A DNA stretch of 47,414 bases from Vicingaceae bacterium. GTDB lineage: Bacteria > Bacteroidota > Bacteroidia > Flavobacteriales_E > Vicingaceae. This document shows positions 26,078 through 34,388 of this stretch, one piece after another. Each line of letters begins with the position of its first letter. Within the stretch, counting starts at the first letter, position 1. The stretch lies in assembly GCA_018402765.1 (NCBI GenBank), contig JAGYIE010000007.1:1-47414 (forward strand), in the 5' to 3' direction. The notes beneath the pieces are model-generated. The model saw only the letters and a program-made list of their open reading frames with translations. It was not told where the DNA came from and ran no database searches. A program made the translations under genes and the position numbers.

Positions 26078-26596
26078 ATGCACCTAAACGGTATACATTT
26101 AGAGCCACTAACAATAGAAACTTCTGAACTTGTCAGGGTATGGAGAAATAGTGCATCGGTCAATCAGTTTATGGATTATAAAGAGTTAATTTCTAAAGAG
26201 CTACAAATTGAATGGTTTAAATCAATTCAAAAATATGAGAGTTATTATTTTTTAATCAAAGAAAGGCATCAACCTATAGGGATGACACATTTAAACAGGG
26301 TTGATAAAGCAAATAAGACAGCCTATGCAGGTTTATTTATTGGTGAGGAAAGCTATCAAGGAACGGGTGCAGCTCTTTCAGCATCAATACTTTTATTAGA
26401 CTTTGGATTTGATCAATTACATTTAAAAAACATTTTCGCTAAAGTTCATACATCCAATATCACAGCGATTAATTATAATGCTTCCCTAGGCTTTAAATTC
26501 AAAGGAGAAGAAAATACTAACTTTACCTGTTACCAGCTTAATAAACAAAGTTTTGAAGCCAAAAGAGAAATGCTTTTTTCCTTATTATCGTTGTAA
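26078..26596 (+). CDS. GNAT acyltransferase
   Basis: This 172-residue GNAT-fold protein is of the RimJ/PseH/WecD-like kind. It begins LEPLTIETSELVRVWRNS, has the PIGMTHLNRVD strand, the acyl-donor loop GEESYQGTGAALSAS and the terminal LHLKNIFAKVHTSNITAINYNASLGF motif. It probably acylates an amino sugar nucleotide made by the WecE-type enzyme downstream. The donor could be acetyl-CoA or an acyl-ACP from the ACP/KAS III pair. The ATG at 26078 follows the previous stop by 4 bp with GAGGA upstream. Its 3' end overlaps the reversed gene by 12 bp. Confidence 0.82.
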   Translation: MHLNGIHLEPLTIETSELVRVWRNSASVNQFMDYKELISKELQIEWFKSIQKYESYYFLIKERHQPIGMTHLNRVDKANKTAYAGLFIGEESYQGTGAALSASILLLDFGFDQLHLKNIFAKVHTSNITAINYNASLGFKFKGEENTNFTCYQLNKQSFEAKREMLFSLLSL

Positions 26597-27490
26597 GAAC
26601 CTCCAGCGAAATTCGTCCAATTTTAATTTTATTCGTTCAACTCTTGATTTGCCTTCCAAGTTGAGATAGTCAATAGTGAAAAGACTCGGATTTAATCCCC
26701 ATTTAAATAATCTTTTGTATGCAGGTAGCTCTGCATAAGGGAATTTATCTAACTGATATTTATCTTTTAATTTTGGAGATATTTTTTTAAAGAAAGTCTG
26801 TTTGTTATGAAAATAATAGGCATTCTTATTAAAACCAAGTACATCCATACCCAAATGAAATGTTAAGTGTTTATCGAATAGAACTAATGGCTTTTCTGCA
26901 AATGCTAATAAATTGTGCAGTAAACTAACCTCTAAAAATGGTATGCCAACGCATATTTCATCGAGAATTAATTGGTTTAAAAGTTTCTTTTTAAAAATAA
27001 AACAATCGAATCCCGGATGTGATTTACCCAATTCTGCATACATGAGAGGTAATTCTTCTTTAGAACTGTATTTGTTAGAAATTCGTCTTCTATTCACAAT
27101 AATTGCATCGTGACCTAAATGGATGTATTCGTGTATTGTTTCATAAAAATTTGGCATCACCGCAATGTCCACATTGGTGTAAATGATGTAATCGACGTCT
27201 GACAATTCATTTGTCTTCTCGAGAATATCCTTAATCAAAGGAAGTTTTCTACCTTTTAAAGATGGATTTATTGATTCTACTGATCTGTTTAAATTTGATA
27301 ATTGATGAAAATAATCAGGAATAATTTCTTTATCTTCATCGTATTGTGTGGTGCAAAGAATAACCTCAATGGGACTTTTCTTTACATGCACTTGAGCTCT
27401 TTTCATGCTTTCAAAAGTGATGGGCTGAGCCGAAAACAGATTATTATTTTTCGGTACTTTTACCGGACCTACTATATGTACAATCTTCAC
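26585..27490 (-). CDS. Putative GT-A glycosyltransferase on the opposite strand
   Basis: About 301 residues from the GTG at 27490 (VKIVHIVGPVKVP); a TTG at 27502 is an alternative. There is no ATG near the N-terminus. Features include PIEVILCTTQYDE, a DxD-like motif in DYIIYTNVDIAVMPNFYE, and HPGFDCFIFKKKLL, which together suggest a nucleotide-diphospho-sugar transferase fold without a named family. It is the only reversed gene in the cluster. It overlaps the GNAT gene end by 12 bp, and its start is 2 bp from the divergent aminotransferase start. This arrangement suggests a later insertion or inversion. Confidence 0.65.
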   Translation of the reverse strand: MKIVHIVGPVKVPKNNNLFSAQPITFESMKRAQVHVKKSPIEVILCTTQYDEDKEIIPDYFHQLSNLNRSVESINPSLKGRKLPLIKDILEKTNELSDVDYIIYTNVDIAVMPNFYETIHEYIHLGHDAIIVNRRRISNKYSSKEELPLMYAELGKSHPGFDCFIFKKKLLNQLILDEICVGIPFLEVSLLHNLLAFAEKPLVLFDKHLTFHLGMDVLGFNKNAYYFHNKQTFFKKISPKLKDKYQLDKFPYAELPAYKRLFKWGLNPSLFTIDYLNLEGKSRVERIKLKLDEFRWRFLQR

Positions 27491-27492
27491 TG

Positions 27493-28626
27493 ATGAGACC
27501 AATTAAATTTAATTCAAGTTGTAAAAGTAATTCTTATACTTCACATTTTGAATTACTAAATTCAGACTACACGTTATTCAGGGACAAACATTTCTCTGCT
27601 AAATGTTTGAATTGGTTGGAAAATACTTATTCATCCTCCCATTTATTACTTACCCATTCTGCAACTGGAGGATTAGAAATTATAGCTCAGTTGATGAATT
27701 TGAAAGATGGAGATGAAGTGATTATGCCCTCGTTCACTTTTGTTTCGTCAGCGAATGCTTTTGTAGGATTAGGAGCTACTCCTGTATTTGTTGATATTAA
27801 TAAACAAACCTTAAATTTAGATCTTGATTTTGTAGAGGAAGCAATTACACCAAGAACAAAAGCAATAGTGGCAATGCATTATATTGGACATGCTTGTGAG
27901 TTGGGCCGCTTAAGAGCAATTTGTGATAACCATAATTTGTTTTTAATAGAAGATGCGGCTACGGGTTTTGGAGGGCACTATCGAGGCAAACCTTTAGGCG
28001 CCATTGGAGATTTTGGAGTGATTAGTTTTGATATCACCAAACATATTTCAGCAGTTCAAGGCGGCCTTTTGTTAATTAATAATGCTGATTTTGCAAAAAG
28101 AGCCAATCAAATTTATCACAATGGTACCAATAGAGTGGAGTTTGAGAATGGAGAAACTTCTTATTATGAATGGGTAGGAGCAGGGTCAAAGTATCAAATG
28201 AATGAGTTAAATGCAGCTTTTTTATACGAACAACTATTATATTCAGAAGATACACTGCAGCATCGGAAGCGTCTTTCTCAATTGTATCACGGACAGCTAA
28301 AAGATTTGGCGACTAAGGGAAGATTTAGTTTAATAGCAGATGATTTGGTAGCTTCAAATGTTCATGCTTATTATCTGATTACTGCTAATCAAAATGAGCG
28401 AGATGCATTACAATCGTTTTTAAAGGTCAATAATGTTGAAGCATTTTTCCATTACATTCCGCTACATTTATCAACCTACGGTAAAGCTATTGGCCAATAT
28501 ATTGGTGGGAATAATACAGAACAAGTTTCTGAATCACTTTTGCGTTTGCCATTCCACAGTAATATTACAGATGAAGATGTAGAAGCTATCGTTTTACTAA
28601 TAGAAAAGTTTTACGATGGAAGATAG
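27493..28626 (+). CDS. wecE: WecE-like sugar 4-aminotransferase (DegT/DnrJ/EryC1)
   Basis: This 377-residue PLP enzyme closely follows WecE/RffA landmarks: GDEVIMPSFTFVSSANAFV, KTKAIV-like AMHYIGHACE, EDAATGF and the PLP lysine K183 in SFDITKHISAVQGG. GTNRVEF and FHYIPLHLS near the C-terminus also match. WecE converts dTDP-4-keto-6-deoxyglucose to dTDP-4-amino-4,6-dideoxygalactose. The genes for the precursor (rmlA, rmlB) are not in the window. With the GNAT, ACP and KAS III genes it could give an N-acylated 4-amino-deoxy sugar. Its end overlaps the Wzm gene by 11 bp. Its upstream DNA lies inside the reversed gene. Confidence 0.9.
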   Translation: MRPIKFNSSCKSNSYTSHFELLNSDYTLFRDKHFSAKCLNWLENTYSSSHLLLTHSATGGLEIIAQLMNLKDGDEVIMPSFTFVSSANAFVGLGATPVFVDINKQTLNLDLDFVEEAITPRTKAIVAMHYIGHACELGRLRAICDNHNLFLIEDAATGFGGHYRGKPLGAIGDFGVISFDITKHISAVQGGLLLINNADFAKRANQIYHNGTNRVEFENGETSYYEWVGAGSKYQMNELNAAFLYEQLLYSEDTLQHRKRLSQLYHGQLKDLATKGRFSLIADDLVASNVHAYYLITANQNERDALQSFLKVNNVEAFFHYIPLHLSTYGKAIGQYIGGNNTEQVSESLLRLPFHSNITDEDVEAIVLLIEKFYDGR

Positions 28627-29440
28627 AAAGGTGGTAGTCTACTCGTCCAAGAACGATTCTTTGAAGGTTTCATTAAGAAAGGTTTGGGAATATAGCGCGT
28701 TAGTTTGGGTATTTGCAAAAAGGGATATCAAGGTTAAATATGCTCAAACTATTTTTGGTTTTGGGTGGAGTATTTTTAAACCATTGTTGGGTTTACTAAT
28801 TTATGTGTTCTTTTTTGGTTTGGTTTTAAATTGGAATACTGGCTCAATTCCTTTTCCCTTGTATGTGTTGACCGGTTTAATTGGTTGGAATTTATTTACA
28901 TACATTGTAAGTAATGGAGTCTCTAGTGTTCAAGAATCTAATGATTTAATAAAAAAGATTTATTTCCCCAAGAGTATATTGCCACTTTCAAAAACCGTAG
29001 TAGGTCTGATTGAAGCATCAATTAGTTTTCTATTATTAATTCCTCTATTAATCTATTACGAGCAGCCTATTGTTGGAAAAATAGCTTTTTTCCCGATTGT
29101 ATTACTTTTTAATGTTGTCTGCGGTTTGTCATTAGTTTTTTTTATTTCGTCCTTAGCGATAGTAAAGCGGGATTTATTGCAAGTGATTCCTTTTTTGTTA
29201 AACATGGCAGTTTGGTTTACACCTGTTTTCTTTTCGATTGATATTTTACCTGAAGACTTTCAATTTCTTATGATATATAACCCGATTGCCAATATGATTG
29301 ACTTGTGGAGGTGGGTGTTTTTTGAGAATATAGCATTCCAATTGGTATGGGGGGTTAATTTTTTAATAATGAGCTTATTTTTAGTGGTTTCATTCTATTA
29401 CTATACCTTAAAGGAGAATAAAATTACCGACTTTGCATGA
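28616..29440 (+). CDS. wzm: ABC-2 permease of a polysaccharide exporter (Wzm)
   Basis: This 274-residue inner-membrane protein has six hydrophobic segments and the ABC2 signature region VFAKRDIKVKYAQTIFGFGWSIFKPLL. IKKIYFPKSILPLSK and YNPIANMIDLWRWVFF are the typical motifs of O-antigen and teichoic-acid permeases. It pairs with the ATPase gene that follows (ATGA overlap at 29437). It would move a lipid-linked glycan completed in the cytoplasm across the inner membrane, so the polymer is made by the ABC-dependent and not the Wzx/Wzy route. Confidence 0.93.
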   Translation: MEDRKVVVYSSKNDSLKVSLRKVWEYSALVWVFAKRDIKVKYAQTIFGFGWSIFKPLLGLLIYVFFFGLVLNWNTGSIPFPLYVLTGLIGWNLFTYIVSNGVSSVQESNDLIKKIYFPKSILPLSKTVVGLIEASISFLLLIPLLIYYEQPIVGKIAFFPIVLLFNVVCGLSLVFFISSLAIVKRDLLQVIPFLLNMAVWFTPVFFSIDILPEDFQFLMIYNPIANMIDLWRWVFFENIAFQLVWGVNFLIMSLFLVVSFYYYTLKENKITDFA

Positions 29441-30540
29441 AGAGTAATATAGCCATAGAAGTAATTAATTTAGTTAAAACCTATTCACTTAGATCACAGT
29501 CTAGTGATGGTAAAGGAGAATTTAAAGCATTAGATGGAGTATCATTTAAAGTTGAGAAGGGACAAAGTGTTGCTATAATTGGTTCAAACGGAAGTGGTAA
29601 GAGTACCTTGTTGAAGATATTAGCGGGAGTAACTAAACCTACCTCCGGCAGTGTTGCTATAAGTGGAAAAGTTGCTAGCATATTAGATGTAGGAGCAGGA
29701 TTTCATCCTGAGTTATCAGGGAGAGAAAATATATTGGTAAATGGGCAATTGTTAGGATTTTCGAAGAAGGAAATAACACCAAAGATCAAGGATATAATTG
29801 ATTTTAGTGGTATAGGTCATTTTATACATGAACCGGTTAAAAATTATTCAAATGGAATGTTTTTAAGGTTGGCTTTTAGTATCGTTGTTCATCTTGATTT
29901 TGATGTTTACTTATTTGATGAAGTACTTGGGGTTGGGGATGCTGAGTTTCGGGAAAAGGTAAAAAAAGTATTTACAGATTTTGGTAAAACAATTATTTTA
30001 GTATCTCATGACTTTAATGAAGTGAATTCATACTGCCGCACCTCTATTCAACTTTCAAAAGGTCGCCTTCTTAGCGTAAAATCATTAACAGGGGAATTTA
30101 GCTCAGATAAGTTCCCTAATATAAATTCACCATCAGAATATTTAATTTTCGATGAGGGTAAGATTTATTTTGAATTAGAAGAAGAAGAAAATACGATGGT
30201 TATAAATTTAAAAACCGTATTTAATTTTAAGACAATATCTGAATTTAACTGGTTTATTTATTTAAGGGACATAAATGGAGCAGTGATAACATCAATTATA
30301 GAATATAGTAAGCTTTCCAATTCCTATTATATTGATGATTATACATTAATAAATAGAATAGTTATTAATAAAAGAATTCTGCGTTCTTCTACTTATTCAT
30401 TATCTTTTTATCTTTGTAAAGAAGGAATCCACTATAAAAAGCAACTCACAGATAGGTATTATTTTACTTTAAAAAACCCTAACCAATCAATTGAATATGA
30501 ATGTTCAAAATGTGGGCCTATTTATTATCCAAATATGTAA
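29437..30540 (+). CDS. wzt: ABC ATPase with C-terminal glycan-recognition domain (Wzt)
   Basis: At 367 residues the nucleotide-binding domain shows Walker A GSNGSGKST (49-57), signature YSNGM (137-141), Walker B VYLFDE (157-162) and the switch H191. Residues about 215-367 form an extra beta-rich domain like Wzt_C, which in E. coli O8/O9a binds the modified non-reducing end of the polymer before export. The tail has ECSKCGP with two close cysteines. The adjacent dioxygenase and methyltransferase genes may make that terminal modification. Confidence 0.92.
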   Translation: MKSNIAIEVINLVKTYSLRSQSSDGKGEFKALDGVSFKVEKGQSVAIIGSNGSGKSTLLKILAGVTKPTSGSVAISGKVASILDVGAGFHPELSGRENILVNGQLLGFSKKEITPKIKDIIDFSGIGHFIHEPVKNYSNGMFLRLAFSIVVHLDFDVYLFDEVLGVGDAEFREKVKKVFTDFGKTIILVSHDFNEVNSYCRTSIQLSKGRLLSVKSLTGEFSSDKFPNINSPSEYLIFDEGKIYFELEEEENTMVINLKTVFNFKTISEFNWFIYLRDINGAVITSIIEYSKLSNSYYIDDYTLINRIVINKRILRSSTYSLSFYLCKEGIHYKKQLTDRYYFTLKNPNQSIEYECSKCGPIYYPNM

Positions 30541-30543
30541 TGT

Positions 30544-31560
30544 ATGTATAAAATTTTTAAAAATGAAAATAATCAAATTCAATTTGAAAATAATGGTTTT
30601 GTTCAGTTATCCCTCTTAGGAATTAATTCAATTAATTCTTTAAAAAATCTATATGATGAATACATAAGAGAAAATAAACATATAATTAATTCGAGGTATG
30701 GGATGCATATTAGTTTAAACGACAAAGATATATCATCAAAGGAGAAATTAATTAAATCAATTCAATCAATTCTGAAAAATGATTTAGACAATATTTTTGA
30801 AAATTACAAAGTTCATCTCGGCGGATTCTTAACTAAATTACCTGATTCAAAATCCTACACATATCCGCATCAAGATTGGACTTTTGTAGATAATAATGAT
30901 ATTAATGCCTTTTCTTCAACTATTTGGATTAGCTTAAGCAACCTCTCTATCTCTTCAGGAAGTTTGGGATTTATAAAGGGTTCCCACAAACTTTTTGATG
31001 AAGTAATCGGATCTCCATCTCCTGTTACATATACATCTGCTCAGAATTACAGTGATTTATTTTTAGATTATTTACATGTACCTGAAGTTAAAGAAGGAGA
31101 TGCATTAATTTTTAACAACAAAACTATTCATGGAGCTTTCCCTAATTTAGATAGTTGTCCTAGAGTTGCAATCGCGATTGGTATAACTCCTGAAAAATGT
31201 GATTTATATCATTACACATTGACCCAGAATAAGAAGAGATTTAGAAAATTAAAGGTTGATGAGCTTTTCTTTATGAAGTATATGAATGAGGAGCTTTACG
31301 AAAAGTATCAACAGAACTATGAGTTTAATGAATATGAACAAGCAGGGGAGGTTGATGTTCGCTTTACATCTATTGAAAAAAGTGAATTGGAGAATAAGAT
31401 TATAGTATTAGAAAATACGCGTAATTTTTATGAAACTAATCCAATTCAGAAAGAGCAGCAGGCTTATATAGAAAAGGCAGATAGCAGAACGTTTTTTCAA
31501 AAATATTCTTTCAAAAATATTTTTAGAGAAGTAATATACAGATTTAGAATTTTAAAATAG
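30544..31560 (+). CDS. PhyH-family Fe(II)/2-oxoglutarate dioxygenase (first of three)
   Basis: This 338-residue jelly-roll oxygenase has the iron triad H109-x-D111 (YPHQDW) and H196 (TIHGAFP), with the 2-oxoglutarate-binding R207 (PRVAIAIG). GFIKGSHKL and a WI[SP]L strand are typical of the phytanoyl-CoA dioxygenase superfamily. It carries a roughly 90-residue C-terminal extension with a coiled region. It would hydroxylate or otherwise oxidise a sugar or acyl group in the glycan. It lies between the Wzt gene (3 bp) and a methyltransferase gene (4 bp). This gene is visibly more AT-rich than asnB further down. Confidence 0.85.
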   Translation: MYKIFKNENNQIQFENNGFVQLSLLGINSINSLKNLYDEYIRENKHIINSRYGMHISLNDKDISSKEKLIKSIQSILKNDLDNIFENYKVHLGGFLTKLPDSKSYTYPHQDWTFVDNNDINAFSSTIWISLSNLSISSGSLGFIKGSHKLFDEVIGSPSPVTYTSAQNYSDLFLDYLHVPEVKEGDALIFNNKTIHGAFPNLDSCPRVAIAIGITPEKCDLYHYTLTQNKKRFRKLKVDELFFMKYMNEELYEKYQQNYEFNEYEQAGEVDVRFTSIEKSELENKIIVLENTRNFYETNPIQKEQQAYIEKADSRTFFQKYSFKNIFREVIYRFRILK

Positions 31561-31564
31561 AACA

Positions 31565-32383
31565 ATGTCTTTAGATAAAAGTGTACTGCAAGTCAAAGAA
31601 TTTTACAATACGTATAATGATAAATTTTTAAGTGTTTATGGTAACGTAATTCAGGCGTTTAGAACAAATAATGTTGAGGATTATCTTGAATATACTTTCA
31701 ATTCAATTGGATTTAAGCCTGAAGAACTAGTTTTAGACGCAGGATGCGGTGTTTGCGGACCTGCAGCATATTTCGCCAATAAAATAGATAATCTACGAAT
31801 CGAAGCTTGTACTATTTCTGAAGCACAATTTCATGCAGGTAAAACAATCTTGTCTGATAATGATTTAAACGGTCAAGTCAATCTATTTTTACACGATTAT
31901 AATCAACTCGAAGATAAGTATCCATCTGAAAGTTTCAATAGAATCTATTTCTTAGAATCATTTGGACATTCTAGAAATCAGAATGCTCTTATTAATAGTT
32001 GTTGGAATTTGTTGAAAGAAGGTGGTGTTCTATATATCAAAGATTTATTTAGAAGAGAGTTTGATGATGAGTGGAAACAACTTAGGGCAGACGAAATTGT
32101 TGAATCTATTAATCGAGCATATTCTTATTGTGTTCCTGAGTTAAATAGCTTATTAACTGCTTTAAGAAAGTTAGGTTTTTTAATTGAGTTTATAAAGATG
32201 CCTGATATAGATAAAAATGATTTTGAACGCTTAAGTATTTCTAACGAATTTCAGGAACTATTTGGAGTTGATAAAATAAAAAGTTGGAAGAATTATATTT
32301 TTCCAATAGATTTTTTTGAGGTCAAAGTAGTTAAACCTGAGAAATTTGATACCAATAATCATTTATATTTTTTAAACAAGTAA
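31565..32383 (+). CDS. SAM-dependent class I methyltransferase
   Basis: This 272-residue protein has the SAM motif I VLDAGCGVCGPAAYF (56-70), an acidic strand-2 region, motif IV-like FNRIYFLESFGHS and post-motif LLKEGGVLYIKDLF. It resembles small-molecule O- or C-methyltransferases of the UbiE/sterol type. Placed between two PhyH dioxygenase genes right after the exporter, it may methylate the chain end or a side group of the polysaccharide. The substrate is inferred from context only. Confidence 0.85.
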   Translation: MSLDKSVLQVKEFYNTYNDKFLSVYGNVIQAFRTNNVEDYLEYTFNSIGFKPEELVLDAGCGVCGPAAYFANKIDNLRIEACTISEAQFHAGKTILSDNDLNGQVNLFLHDYNQLEDKYPSESFNRIYFLESFGHSRNQNALINSCWNLLKEGGVLYIKDLFRREFDDEWKQLRADEIVESINRAYSYCVPELNSLLTALRKLGFLIEFIKMPDIDKNDFERLSISNEFQELFGVDKIKSWKNYIFPIDFFEVKVVKPEKFDTNNHLYFLNK

Positions 32384-32386
32384 TAC

Positions 32387-33307
32387 ATGTTTTTTTCAAA
32401 AAGGAAACAACTTTTAAAAAGTAAAAGTTTAGACAAAGAACTTGATTGTAATGGATTTGTAAAGTTTGGAAAAATTAGTTCTTCTATTCTTGAGGATCTA
32501 ACTGATTTATATCAAAAATTATTAATCCCTGATTCTTATGGTTTTGGGTTTAATGTAGGTTTAAATACCGATAATAAAGAGGTAAGGAGTGAGATGCAAT
32601 CCAACATAACAAAAATTATAGAGTCTGTGCTTTTGGAACATTTTATAAATAGAAAGGTTTTTACTGCAACTTTTATGAATAAAGTTTCGGGTCAAAAGTT
32701 TTTACTACCACCACATCAAGATTGGACATATACCGATGAGTCCTACGACGATTCCATTATGTGTTGGATACCACTTATTGATGTTACTGCTGAGAATGGG
32801 GCCTTATGTCTTATGCCCAAATCACATAAACTCTTTAATTATGATAGGGCATTCCCTTTGTCATATATGCCTTCGCCTGTTAATAGTTTAAACTACAAAC
32901 TACTCCCATATATGGAAGTGGTTGAAGCTAAAGCAGGTGAAATTATTGTAATTAATCATAAAACTGTGCATGCCTCCTTACCTAATTACACTGCAAATGA
33001 AAGATTAGCAGTTGGAGTCAGCATATCTCCAGTAGAAAATGAATTTATTGTAAAATGTTTAAATCCTCAAAATGGAGGTAAAACTTCTTTTACATATGAG
33101 GTAAATCAAAATTTCTTGGTCGATTATAGACATGTAGATTTAGCAAAATGGTTTAACCAAAAGATAATATATCCGTTTGACTATAAATTAATTAAAGAAG
33201 AGCGACTAAGGATTGTAAATGTTAAAATGCAGGACGTAGAAAAATTTGTCAATAAGAATGGAATTATTTTTAATTCGAAGTTAAAACAAGAAAACTTTAC
33301 TACCTAA
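32387..33307 (+). CDS. PhyH-family Fe(II)/2-oxoglutarate dioxygenase (second of three)
   Basis: This 306-residue protein has a complete triad: H110-x-D112 (PPHQDW), H195 (TVHASLPN), and R206 (ERLAVGVS). IPLIDVTAENGALCLMPKSH follows the fold order of the family. It is clearly related to the products of 30544-31560 and 40871-41725 but divergent outside the motifs, so the three are not recent duplicates. It starts 3 bp after the methyltransferase gene and ends 1 bp before the UbiA gene, in an operon arrangement. Substrate unknown. Confidence 0.85.
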   Translation: MFFSKRKQLLKSKSLDKELDCNGFVKFGKISSSILEDLTDLYQKLLIPDSYGFGFNVGLNTDNKEVRSEMQSNITKIIESVLLEHFINRKVFTATFMNKVSGQKFLLPPHQDWTYTDESYDDSIMCWIPLIDVTAENGALCLMPKSHKLFNYDRAFPLSYMPSPVNSLNYKLLPYMEVVEAKAGEIIVINHKTVHASLPNYTANERLAVGVSISPVENEFIVKCLNPQNGGKTSFTYEVNQNFLVDYRHVDLAKWFNQKIIYPFDYKLIKEERLRIVNVKMQDVEKFVNKNGIIFNSKLKQENFTT

Positions 33308-33308
33308 T

Positions 33309-34388
33309 ATGTTGAGAATAAAAGATTGGCTCTATAGTTTTATTCCTATAATTCTTGGAAATTTATATTTGTGGATTTACATTTTTGGTATTAAGCGAGA
33401 TATTGAAACATTTTATCTGCTTGTACTCTCTTTGATTACCTCTTTAGGATTTTCATCTTTAGGTTATTTACTTAATGAGTTTTCAGACATTGTTGATGAT
33501 CGACTTGCAGGTAAGTTAAATGTGCTTTCTGGAAAAAAACATTATCAGATTGCTGGTTTATTTTTTTTCAGCAGCTTATTAACTTTTTTGCCTTGGTTGT
33601 ATTTACCTAGTGATTATATTAGTTTTTTTCTAATCGTTTTACAATTGAGCTCTTTTATTTTGTATTCGATAAGTCCATTTAGATTTAAGAAGATAGTTAT
33701 TATTTCTAATCTACTGGATACTTTTTATGCCTATTTAATACCCCAAATATTATCAGCTTACACTTTCTTTTTATTTTCAGACCTTTTGAACTTCCCTAAG
33801 TATCTGCTAATTTATTTCATTGTATTTTTCATAGTTGGCTTTCGAAATATACTGATTCATCAGATAGACGATATTTTTTATGATAAAAATATAAATAATT
33901 TGACACTGCCTAGGAAACTAGGTATTGGTAGAACAGATTTATTATTAAGAGGGTTAATTCTTTCAGAATTTTTTGCGATTAGCCTTTTTTTGATATTTAT
34001 GGCTATTAATATCAATTTATACTTAATTATTTCTTTAATTTTTGTGTTTTACAGAGCTTATTATCTTTTTGTTAAGAGAAAGGAAATGTTGAGTAACTTC
34101 ATCGTCTTCTTTGAAATTAGAGAAGGTTTTAACTCTATCTATCAGATTTGGTTACCTCTTATATTCATTACATTTTTAGCTTTCAATTCTATTTATTGGA
34201 TTTTGATTTATCCAATTCATCTATTATTATTTGCTGATAGAATAATGATATCAAAAATAGTTAGTGGGATTAAAACTGTTGTTAGTGTAACTATTAACTA
34301 TTCTATTTACTATCTCTTTAGAATTTTTAGGGTTAACCTTAAGAATGAAGAAAAAGACGCTGTAACTTATATAAAATCAAGATGGTAA
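33309..34388 (+). CDS. UbiA-superfamily prenyltransferase
   Basis: This 359-residue, roughly nine-span membrane protein has the first Asp-rich motif N56-E57-x2-D60-x3-D64 (NEFSDIVDDR), YSISPFRFKK corresponding to the YSxPPxxxK loop, and the second motif D188-x3-D192 (DDIFYDKN). UbiA enzymes use Mg-bound prenyl diphosphates. In a glycan locus the closest precedent is the decaprenyl-phosphate phosphoribosyl transferase of mycobacteria, which makes a lipid-linked pentose. The acceptor here is unknown. The gene overlaps the next one by 7 bp. Such a gene is unusual in an O-antigen-like cluster. Confidence 0.8.
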   Translation: MLRIKDWLYSFIPIILGNLYLWIYIFGIKRDIETFYLLVLSLITSLGFSSLGYLLNEFSDIVDDRLAGKLNVLSGKKHYQIAGLFFFSSLLTFLPWLYLPSDYISFFLIVLQLSSFILYSISPFRFKKIVIISNLLDTFYAYLIPQILSAYTFFLFSDLLNFPKYLLIYFIVFFIVGFRNILIHQIDDIFYDKNINNLTLPRKLGIGRTDLLLRGLILSEFFAISLFLIFMAININLYLIISLIFVFYRAYYLFVKRKEMLSNFIVFFEIREGFNSIYQIWLPLIFITFLAFNSIYWILIYPIHLLLFADRIMISKIVSGIKTVVSVTINYSIYYLFRIFRVNLKNEEKDAVTYIKSRW

